From contig NZ_CP155618.1 in the NCBI RefSeq assembly GCF_031128465.2, positions 2,365,501 through 2,429,500 on the forward strand: DNA of 64,000 nt. The letters are read 5' to 3'. Under the pieces are notes generated by a model. It worked only from the letters and a program-made list of their open reading frames with translations, was not told the DNA's origin and did no database searches. Made by a program: the position numbers and the translations under genes. Shown in pieces: positions 17,913 to 24,690 of the stretch. This stretch comes from Mariniflexile litorale. GTDB taxonomy: Bacteria; Bacteroidota; Bacteroidia; Flavobacteriales; Flavobacteriaceae. Within the stretch, counting starts at the first letter, position 1. Each line of letters begins with the position of its first letter.

Positions 17913-18818
17913 ATGCTTTCTCGCAGACAAAAACACATACTTCTTAAGTTTTTCGGTATGTTTTCTGTTGTTAGAGGTTACAATATTTTAATCATTGTAA
18001 TTGCTCAATATTTAGCATCCATTTACATTTTAGCACACGATAAACCATTTAAACAGGTTGTTTTAGATCTTAATTTGTTTTTGTTGGTTTTAGCATCATC
18101 TGTAACCATCGCTGGAGGTTATATTATTAATAATTTTTACGATTCGGAAAAGGATTTAATTAATCGCCCCATAAAATCGAAGTTAGATAAATTAGTAAGT
18201 CAAAATACCAAGCTATCTTTTTATTTTGTTTTAAATTTTTTAGCGGTTATCATGGTAAGCTATGTGTCTTTTAAAGCCGTTATTTTCTTTTCAATTTATA
18301 TTTTTGGTATTTGGTTTTATTCACATAAATTAAAAAAAATGCCTTTTGTTGGTAATTTAACATCGGCAATTTTAACCATCACACCCTTTTTTGCCATTTT
18401 CATGTATTATAAAAATTTCGAAACGGTTATTTTTGTGCATGCTGTTTTCTTGTTTTTACTCATTTCGATGCGAGAACTTACTAAAGATTTGGAGAATATC
18501 ACAGGCGATTTAACTCAAAATTACCACACCATTCCTGTTATTTATGGTGAAATAGTTTCTAAACGCATACTTACAGTGTTGGCAATTTTAACACTCTTTC
18601 CTATTTATTTGCTATTATTTAAATTTGAAATTGGTTATATGTATATGTATTTCTATTTAAGTATTGTGTTAATGGTGGTTTTTTTAGTGTTGTTATGGAA
18701 ATCTAAAACCAAATTACATTACTTATTAGGACACAGTATTTTAAAGTTTATTATAGTTTTAGGTGTTTTTAGTATTTTGTTAATAGATATTAATTTGTTG
18801 CTTAACAGGATTTTATAA
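17913..18818 (+). CDS. UbiA-family prenyltransferase, geranylgeranylglycerol-phosphate geranylgeranyltransferase-like
   Basis: An integral membrane enzyme of 301 residues with about eight to nine hydrophobic spans. UbiA enzymes transfer a prenyl group from its diphosphate to an acceptor. The first Asp-rich motif is YIINNFYDSEKDLINRP, and the second is RELTKDLENITGD, both needed for Mg-diphosphate binding. The first Asp of the usual NDxxD is Asn here. Position next to MvaD and mevalonate kinase supports an isoprenoid product. The geranylgeranylglyceryl phosphate assignment follows flavobacterial relatives; menaquinone- or heme-type UbiA activities cannot be excluded. Confidence 0.8.
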   Translation: MLSRRQKHILLKFFGMFSVVRGYNILIIVIAQYLASIYILAHDKPFKQVVLDLNLFLLVLASSVTIAGGYIINNFYDSEKDLINRPIKSKLDKLVSQNTKLSFYFVLNFLAVIMVSYVSFKAVIFFSIYIFGIWFYSHKLKKMPFVGNLTSAILTITPFFAIFMYYKNFETVIFVHAVFLFLLISMRELTKDLENITGDLTQNYHTIPVIYGEIVSKRILTVLAILTLFPIYLLLFKFEIGYMYMYFYLSIVLMVVFLVLLWKSKTKLHYLLGHSILKFIIVLGVFSILLIDINLLLNRIL

Positions 18819-18834
18819 AATCGTAAATCAAAAG

Positions 18835-18866
18835 TTGTGAATGATAATTTTTAAGAAGTATCTTTG
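18835..18866 (+). promoter_or_regulatory. Promoter of the pseudouridine synthase gene
   Basis: TTGTGA (18835-18840) and TATCTTTG (18859-18866) are spaced 18 bases apart, a good match to the Bacteroidota -33/-7 pair. The start codon is at 18878. Confidence 0.6.
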
Positions 18867-18877
18867 CAAAAAAATAA

Positions 18878-19759
18878 ATGATGAGCAGAACGCAAGGAAC
18901 AAGTGGAAAAGGGAAACCTTCAGGTAGAGGTCAGCAAAATGGAAATGGTAAAAATGAAAGTAGAGGAGGTAATACTTCAAAAAGTAAAAATTTTGCTAGA
19001 GGGAATGCGCCTATAAAAAACACCAATCTGCCATCAAAAAAACCTTCAAATCCAAACGAAATTAGATTAAATAAATACGTAGCTAATTCAGGTATGTGCT
19101 CGCGTAGGGAAGCTGATGTACATATCGCAACAGGACTTGTAACTGTAAATGGTAAGGTAATTACCGAAATGGGTTATAAAGTAAAGTTAGAAGATGAAGT
19201 GCGTTATGATGGTGCGCGTATTAACCCAGAGAAAAAAGCATATGTTTTACTAAACAAACCGAAAGGGTTTGCTACAACTACCAGTGAAGGAAAGGGTAGA
19301 ACGGTAATGGATTTGGTATCTAATGCCACCTCATCTAAAATAGCACCCATTGGGCGTTTAGGTAGAAACTCTAAAGGTTTGTTGTTATTTACTAATGATG
19401 ATGTTATCGCTGCAAAATTCACCAATTCTAAAAATGGAGTGCCTCGTTTATTTCATATAGAATTAGATAAAAATTTAAAGCTTGAAGATTTAAAAACAAT
19501 CCAATCAGGTTTTAAAATTGAAGGTAAACTTATAGCTGTAGAGGAGATTAGTTATATTGATAATACTTCCAAAAATGAAATAGGTTTAAAAATTAAAAAT
19601 ACAGGGAACACATTAATCCGAACTATTTTTGATTATTTTAAATACGAAATTGTCAATCTAGATTGTGTTGCTATTGGGCCACTAACTAAAAAGGACATTC
19701 CGCGTGGACATTGGAAACATCTCACAGAACAAGAGTTAAACAACCTAAAAATGCTTTAG
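18878..19759 (+). CDS. RsuA/RluB-family pseudouridine synthase with substituted catalytic position
   Basis: A 293-residue protein. Residues 1-60 are a low-complexity Gly/Asn/Lys/Arg tail likely to bind RNA. An S4 domain follows (IRLNKYVANSGMCSRREADVHI, 62-83), then the RsuA-type catalytic domain with VLLNKPKGFATT and GRLGRNSKGLLLFTND (159-174). In RsuA/RluB/E/F enzymes the catalytic Asp lies in GRLD; here position 162 is Gly (codon ggt). The protein may therefore be inactive or use another residue, unless this is a lineage-wide variant. It has its own promoter and is monocistronic. Confidence 0.85.
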   Translation: MMSRTQGTSGKGKPSGRGQQNGNGKNESRGGNTSKSKNFARGNAPIKNTNLPSKKPSNPNEIRLNKYVANSGMCSRREADVHIATGLVTVNGKVITEMGYKVKLEDEVRYDGARINPEKKAYVLLNKPKGFATTTSEGKGRTVMDLVSNATSSKIAPIGRLGRNSKGLLLFTNDDVIAAKFTNSKNGVPRLFHIELDKNLKLEDLKTIQSGFKIEGKLIAVEEISYIDNTSKNEIGLKIKNTGNTLIRTIFDYFKYEIVNLDCVAIGPLTKKDIPRGHWKHLTEQELNNLKML

Positions 19760-20251
19760 GTTATTGTGATTTTATGCCTTAATATTACGCTGTATTTTGT
19801 CGTTAATTTTGAAGTAGTAACTGCTTTGCAATAACAAGAGGGGCTGTATGTGAAGCAGTAGCAAAACAATGTAATATATAGTTCAATCTCTTCGGATAAG
19901 GCTCTAAACGGCTTCTAAAAAAAATCTAAAAAAAAAACCAAAATCAGTCTAAAATTAAATTTTTTATATTTCATTTGTAATGTAATTTCTGAACAAATTG
20001 AAACGTATTTATATGTTCGGGTTTTTGAAATATAAGAAGGTATTTTCAAAAGCAGCTTATAGAAAAAGCGACCGAATTTTAAAGCTAACTTCTGCTTATA
20101 CTATTGCTGCTAACCAGCATATACATGGCTTTGTTCCTACGACACAAAGTCCCATTCGTATTTGATTAATAGATAAATATAATTTGATTAGAAACGAATG
20201 TTTCTTAACTTTAAAAAAATAATATTAAACTATTACATCTAAAAATAAAGA
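19760..20251. other. Intergenic region with an uncertain 50-codon frame
   Basis: No gene of normal size is visible here. The left part is AT-rich with runs of A around 19918-19941. The right part holds the 50-codon frame listed separately and the leader of the arginine decarboxylase gene. No clear -33/-7 promoter pair or terminator was found. Confidence 0.6.
20013..20165 (+). CDS. Possible small basic protein (50 aa)
   Basis: ATG to TGA frame of 50 codons starting MFGFLKYKKVFSKAAYRKS and ending QSPIRI. It is basic, has no membrane span and resembles nothing I recognise. It lies 86 bases before the arginine decarboxylase gene, so it could be an independent small protein or a leader peptide. 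Support is limited to an open frame with plausible composition. Confidence 0.3.
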   Translation: MFGFLKYKKVFSKAAYRKSDRILKLTSAYTIAANQHIHGFVPTTQSPIRI

Positions 20252-21649
20252 ATGAATACTAAATACATTGATTTAATTAATCAATCTTTTTACTTTCCTC
20301 AAGAAGAATTTGATCTAAACGACAAGCACTTAGAGTTTCATGGCATAGACCTTATGGGTTTAGTTGAAAAATATGGAGCACCTTTAAAATTTACGTATTT
20401 ACCACAAATTTCAAACAACATTCATAGAGCTAAAGGATGGTTTGAAAAAGCTATTAAAGCGAACAAATATAAGGGTAAATACAATTATTGTTATTGTACT
20501 AAAAGTTCTCATTTTAAGCATGTACTCGATGAAGCTTTAAAAAACGATATACATATAGAAACATCATCTGCTTTTGATATTGATATTGTTGAAAGCTTAA
20601 AAGCAGAAGGGAAAATAACCGATAAAACTTATGTAATTAGTAACGGGTTTAAGAGAGATCAATACATTTCTAACTTAGCGAGGTTAATTAATAATGGGCA
20701 CAAAAACTGTATTCCCATTATTGATAATTATGAAGAAATTGATTTGTTATCAAAAGAAATAAAAGGAAAATTTAATATAGGAATTAGAATAGCTTCAGAA
20801 GAAGAACCTAAATTCGAGTTTTATACCTCGCGTCTAGGTATTGGTTACAAAAATATTTTACCTTTTTATAGAAGCCAGATTAAAGAAAACAAAAAAGTGA
20901 AACTTAAAATGCTTCATTTTTTTATCAATACAGGTATTAGAGATAATGCATATTATTGGAATGAGTTAACCAAATGTTTAAAAGTATATACCAGCTTAAA
21001 ACGTATTTGTCCTAGTTTAGATAGTTTAAATATTGGCGGTGGTTTTCCTATTAAAAATTCTTTGGCTTTTGATTTTGACTATGAATACATTGTGGGTGAA
21101 ATTATCAATCAAATAAAGTTAGTTTGTGAAGAAGAAGAGGTAGAAGTGCCTAATATTTTTACCGAGTTTGGTAGTTTTACTGTTGGTGAAAGTGGTGGAG
21201 CTATTTATGAGGTTTTATATCAAAAACAACAAAACGATCGTGAAAAATGGAATATGATTAATTCATCGTTTATTACTACATTGCCAGATACTTGGGCTAT
21301 TAATAAACGCTTTGTGATGTTGCCAATTAACAGGTGGAATGAAAGTTATGAACGTGTGTTATTAGGAGGTTTAACTTGTGATAGCGATGATTATTACAAT
21401 AGTGAACAACACATGAATGCCATTTATTTGCCAAAATATAATAAAGACAAACCACTATACATTGGTTTTTTTAATACAGGTGCTTATCAAGAAACTATTG
21501 GTGGGTTTGGTGGTTTACAACACTGTTTAATCCCGATGCCAAAACATATATTGATAGATAGGGATGCTGATGGAAATATTACAACAGAGTTATTTAGTGA
21601 ACAACAAAAAAGTGAAGACTTACTTAAAATTTTAGGTTATGACAAATAA
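20252..21649 (+). CDS. speA: PLP-dependent arginine decarboxylase (fold type III)
   Basis: Converts arginine to agmatine. The 465-residue protein shows the PLP lysine in YNYCYCTKSSHF (near residue 75), the phosphate-binding LNIGGGFPIKN, TEFGSFTVGESGG and the second active-site motif GGLTCDSDDYYN, followed by FFNTGAYQETIGGFGG. It is shorter than E. coli SpeA, as is usual for this Bacteroidota group. Substrate choice rests on the company of agmatinase-like and DHS-like genes; diaminopimelate or other basic amino acids are less likely. It overlaps the agmatinase-like gene by 11 bases. Confidence 0.85.
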   Translation: MNTKYIDLINQSFYFPQEEFDLNDKHLEFHGIDLMGLVEKYGAPLKFTYLPQISNNIHRAKGWFEKAIKANKYKGKYNYCYCTKSSHFKHVLDEALKNDIHIETSSAFDIDIVESLKAEGKITDKTYVISNGFKRDQYISNLARLINNGHKNCIPIIDNYEEIDLLSKEIKGKFNIGIRIASEEEPKFEFYTSRLGIGYKNILPFYRSQIKENKKVKLKMLHFFINTGIRDNAYYWNELTKCLKVYTSLKRICPSLDSLNIGGGFPIKNSLAFDFDYEYIVGEIINQIKLVCEEEEVEVPNIFTEFGSFTVGESGGAIYEVLYQKQQNDREKWNMINSSFITTLPDTWAINKRFVMLPINRWNESYERVLLGGLTCDSDDYYNSEQHMNAIYLPKYNKDKPLYIGFFNTGAYQETIGGFGGLQHCLIPMPKHILIDRDADGNITTELFSEQQKSEDLLKILGYDK

Positions 21650-22577
21650 CACGTATGCTGGTATACCAGAAGAATTTGTAAAATTAGAACAATCAAAAAT
21701 TGTTTTAATTCCAGTGCCTTATGATGGAACAAGCACGGTGCAAAAAGGATCTGAAAAGGGGCCAGAAGCTTTTTTGAATGCTTCAAACAACATGGAACTT
21801 TATGATATAGAAACAGATACAGAAGTTTATCAACAAGGTGTTTACTTAGCAGATTTGGTTGAAGATAACACATCACCAGAAGCGTTAATCGATGCTGTAC
21901 ATCAAACAACAAAAAAATATATAAAAAAGAATAAGTTTGTAACCATTTTTGGTGGTGAACATGCTATTTCTATTGGAAATATTCGTGCTTTTAACGAGAT
22001 GTTTCCAAGTTTAACTGTGTTGCATATAGGTGCACATGCCCATTTACGTAAGAGCCATAACGGTACTTCTGTTAATAATACTTGCGCACTGCATGAAGCG
22101 AGCCAAACCACTAACTTAATACAAGTGGGGATTCGTTCGATGAGTGCGATTGAAAAAACAATTGCAGATATTGATAAAACCTATTTTTCTCACGAAATGG
22201 CGGTAGATGATACTTGGATAGATTCAGCCATCGATCAAATGACAGATAATGTATTTATCAATTTTAGTTTAAGTGGTTTAGACCTCTCTATTATGCCAAA
22301 TACAACGTCTCCTTTACCAGGTGGTTTGTTTTGGTATGAAACTTTAGATTTTATAAAACAAGTTTTTGCAGAAAAAAATGTAGTTGGGTTCGATATGGTT
22401 GATTTATGCCCACATGCCAAACAAAAATCTTCAGATTTTGTAGCTGCAAAATTGTATTATAAGATGTTAAGTTATAAATTTATGGATCAAGAAGTAGGAG
22501 ACGATTACGATAATGCTTACGATAATTCAAAACAAAAAAATAACGCAACAAAATTTAACGACGACGATGAGTACTAA
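21639..22577 (+). CDS. Agmatinase/arginase-family protein lacking Asp metal ligands (probable pseudoenzyme)
   Basis: The scaffold clearly belongs to the ureohydrolase family (VLIPVPYDGTST, FGGEHAISIGN, LPGGLFWYETL), and the gene is positioned as agmatinase between SpeA and DHS. The manganese site is dismantled. The family motif DAHxD reads GAHAH (131-135), and the [ST]xDxDxxDP motif reads FSLSGLDLSIMP (209-220), so all four Asp ligands are replaced by Gly131, His135, Ser210 and Ser212. Only His108 and His133 remain. Substrate-side positions also look changed (VVGFDMVDLCP has Asp where Glu is usual). The frame is intact for 312 codons with an extra Asn/Asp-rich tail. Agmatine hydrolysis by this protein is unlikely. 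Confidence 0.85.
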   Translation: MTNNTYAGIPEEFVKLEQSKIVLIPVPYDGTSTVQKGSEKGPEAFLNASNNMELYDIETDTEVYQQGVYLADLVEDNTSPEALIDAVHQTTKKYIKKNKFVTIFGGEHAISIGNIRAFNEMFPSLTVLHIGAHAHLRKSHNGTSVNNTCALHEASQTTNLIQVGIRSMSAIEKTIADIDKTYFSHEMAVDDTWIDSAIDQMTDNVFINFSLSGLDLSIMPNTTSPLPGGLFWYETLDFIKQVFAEKNVVGFDMVDLCPHAKQKSSDFVAAKLYYKMLSYKFMDQEVGDDYDNAYDNSKQKNNATKFNDDDEY

Positions 22578-23544
22578 AGGACCCATATCAAAATTTATAG
22601 AAAAGAACTATTTACATTTTAATGCTGCTGCTTTAGTAGATGCTGCAAAAGGTTACGAAACTCATTTATTAGAAGACGGAAAAATGATGGTAACTTTAGC
22701 GGGTGCAATGAGTACGGCAGAGTTAGGGAAATCGTTAGCAGAAATGATTCGTCAAGATAAAATTCATATCATTTCTTGTACAGGCGCGAACCTTGAAGAA
22801 GATATTATGAATTTAGTAGCGCATAATTCATATAAAAGAGTGCCAAATTATAGAGATTTATCTCCACAAGAAGAAAGAGATTTATTAGATAATCATTTCA
22901 ATCGTGTTACCGATACTTGTATTCCTGAAGAAGAAGCATTTAGACGTTTACAATCGCATTTATTTGATATTTGGAATAAAGCTGATAAATCAGGTGAACG
23001 CTATTTTCCTCATGAATTTATGTATCAAATGATAAATTCTGGTGTTTTAGAACAATATTATGAGATAGACCCAAAAGACTCTTGGATGGTTGCTGCTGCT
23101 GAGAAAAATTTACCTATTGTAGTTCCTGGTTGGGAAGACAGTACCATGGGAAATATTTTTGCTTCTTATTGTATTAAAGGCGAATTAAAAGCCTCTACTA
23201 CCAAAAGTGGTATTGAATACATGATGTGGTTAGCCGATTGGTATCCAAAAAATTCAGGAGGAAAAGGTGTAGGTTTCTTCCAAATTGGAGGCGGAATAGC
23301 TGGTGATTTTCCCATATGTGTTGTGCCTATGCTTTACCAAGATATGGAAATGCATGATATTCCTTTTTGGAGCTATTTTTGTCAGATTAGCGACTCAACA
23401 ACTAGCTATGGGTCATACTCTGGGGCTGTTCCAAATGAAAAAATAACTTGGGGTAAATTAGATATAGATACACCAAAATATATAATAGAAAGCGATGCAA
23501 CTATTGTTGCACCATTAATTTTTGCATATTTGCTAGACCAATAA
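22567..23544 (+). CDS. Deoxyhypusine synthase-family protein (possible homospermidine synthase)
   Basis: A 325-residue NAD-dependent aminobutyl-transferase homologue. The ATG at 22567, overlapping the agmatinase-like gene by 11 bases, gives MSTKGPISKF; upstream in-frame starts lie inside the previous gene. Family features include LAGAMSTAELGK, SCTGANLEEDI, FFQIGGGIAGDFPI and late ITWGKLD, whose Lys matches the catalytic lysine of DHS (WGK). Bacteria lack eIF5A, so such proteins are thought to make homospermidine or related polyamines from putrescine/spermidine. Gene order SpeA-SpeB-like-DHS supports a polyamine role. Confidence 0.85.
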   Translation: MSTKGPISKFIEKNYLHFNAAALVDAAKGYETHLLEDGKMMVTLAGAMSTAELGKSLAEMIRQDKIHIISCTGANLEEDIMNLVAHNSYKRVPNYRDLSPQEERDLLDNHFNRVTDTCIPEEEAFRRLQSHLFDIWNKADKSGERYFPHEFMYQMINSGVLEQYYEIDPKDSWMVAAAEKNLPIVVPGWEDSTMGNIFASYCIKGELKASTTKSGIEYMMWLADWYPKNSGGKGVGFFQIGGGIAGDFPICVVPMLYQDMEMHDIPFWSYFCQISDSTTSYGSYSGAVPNEKITWGKLDIDTPKYIIESDATIVAPLIFAYLLDQ

Positions 23545-23561
23545 TACAACTCAAAAAAAAA

Positions 23562-23975
23562 ATGATACGCAAGATTGTAGATTACAAAAAATTAAATGAA
23601 GATATATTAAATCTTCTTGTGGAAAAGTTTCCTGATGGATACGATGAGGCCGACATTATTTCGTTTAGAAATGCACAAAATGAAATAATTGAAGCTGTCG
23701 AGGTTAGAACCGATGATACTATATATTTGGTAAAAGTGGGTAAACGTCTAGTACAAGCTATGGAAGACTTTGGGGATGACGATGCAGACGTGGCAGAAGA
23801 TGATTTTGAAGAAGTTAAAGTTGACGATCCCGATGCGGATTTAGAAGATGACGACGATGATATTGTAATAAAGAAAGATAGTTCGGAAGATGACGACGAC
23901 AATGATATGGATGACAATGCCGACTCAGATTACGATGAAGATGATGAAGATGATGAAGATGATGACATTGATTAA
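23562..23975 (+). CDS. Acidic-tail protein of unknown function
   Basis: A 137-residue protein with a small folded N-terminus (about 1-67: MIRKIVDYKKLNEDILNLL, an FPDGYDEADIISF segment and a predicted strand YLVKVGKRL) followed by about 65 residues made almost wholly of Asp and Glu. Such tails often bind basic proteins, calcium or polyamines, or compete with nucleic acid; none is shown here. It starts 17 bases after the DHS-like gene and 21 bases before the next small gene, so it is probably part of the polyamine transcript. Confidence 0.75.
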   Translation: MIRKIVDYKKLNEDILNLLVEKFPDGYDEADIISFRNAQNEIIEAVEVRTDDTIYLVKVGKRLVQAMEDFGDDDADVAEDDFEEVKVDDPDADLEDDDDDIVIKKDSSEDDDDNDMDDNADSDYDEDDEDDEDDDID

Positions 23976-23996
23976 CTCATAGTAAATAATTGTTTT

Positions 23997-24227
23997 ATGA
24001 GAACAGCTATTTTTAAGTCTTACGAAAACGGTTATTTTACGTTTTGGTTTGAAAATGGAGAAGAATTAGTATTTGAGGAAGTACATCCAAGAGTATTAAA
24101 ACAATACGATTTAAAGAACGATGAAAGTTACATCGATAAAAGTTTTAGAATAACTTTTGTTGAAGACTTTGATGGTGACGATGAAGATTATGCTATTTAT
24201 AGAGTTGAAAGTTTAAAACCTCTTTAA
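23997..24227 (+). CDS. Small hypothetical protein (76 aa)
   Basis: A 76-residue, acidic, beta-rich protein starting MRTAIFKSYENGYFTFWFEN and ending YAIYRVESLKPL. The alternating hydrophobic pattern (ENGYFTFWFENGEELVFEEV) suggests a small barrel. No known family is recognised. Short gaps to both neighbours and the same strand suggest co-transcription with the acidic-tail gene and the VOC-like gene. Confidence 0.7.
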   Translation: MRTAIFKSYENGYFTFWFENGEELVFEEVHPRVLKQYDLKNDESYIDKSFRITFVEDFDGDDEDYAIYRVESLKPL

Positions 24228-24239
24228 TCCTATTAAATT

Positions 24240-24653
24240 ATGGGTGCATCATTTCATATGTCGTTGCCATGTTTAAGTATAAAAAGTATAGAAAACTTTT
24301 ATGTAGGTAATATTGGCGCTTCCTCAGGTAGGAAAACACAAAGTTGGATTGATATCGATTTATTTGGCAATCAAATAACATTTATCAAGGCTGAAAAGTT
24401 TAGTTTTCACAGTCCTAATTATGTTTTTGAAGGTAAAATATTGCCATCGTTTCACTTCGGAGTTATTGTAGATTTAAAAGATTGGGAACAAGTTTACTCA
24501 AAATTTAAACAGCAAAAACTAGACTTAGTTACTCAAGCAACATTTTTGGAAGGTAAAATAGGAGAACATGTTTCGTTCTTTATAAAAGATCCAAATGATT
24601 ATATGTTGGAGTTCAAGAGTTTTAAAAACTCAATGTCTATTTTTGAAAAATAA
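24240..24653 (+). CDS. VOC-superfamily (glyoxalase-like) protein
   Basis: A 137-residue protein with the beta-alpha-beta-beta-beta pattern of the VOC fold: FHMSLPCLSIKSIENFY at the N-terminus, WIDIDLFGNQITF in the middle and the closing FFIKDPNDYMLEFKSF, where the Glu is the typical last metal ligand. His in FHMSLP could be the first ligand. The reaction is unknown; dioxygenase-, glyoxalase- and resistance-type members look alike at this level. A terminator follows immediately. Confidence 0.78.
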   Translation: MGASFHMSLPCLSIKSIENFYVGNIGASSGRKTQSWIDIDLFGNQITFIKAEKFSFHSPNYVFEGKILPSFHFGVIVDLKDWEQVYSKFKQQKLDLVTQATFLEGKIGEHVSFFIKDPNDYMLEFKSFKNSMSIFEK

Positions 24654-24660
24654 GTGTAAT

Positions 24661-24690
24661 AAGCTATGAAATTTGTTTCGTAGCTTTTTT
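24661..24690 (+). terminator. Terminator of the 20.2-24.7 kb transcript, overlapping the convergent gene end
   Basis: AAGCTATGAAA pairs with TTTCGTAGCTT (G-U pairs allowed) around a four-base loop, followed by T residues. It covers the last codons and stop (24664-24666) of the minus-strand membrane gene, so coding and terminator sequence are shared. Confidence 0.7.

Noticed and set aside
23582-23917. Ser-rich minus-strand frame opposite the acidic-tail gene
   Set aside because: It is the antisense of Asp/Glu codons, which automatically yields Ser/Thr runs.
23562-23975. DNA primase annotation for the acidic protein
   Set aside because: No zinc finger or TOPRIM motif is present; similarity would come only from Asp/Glu-rich composition.
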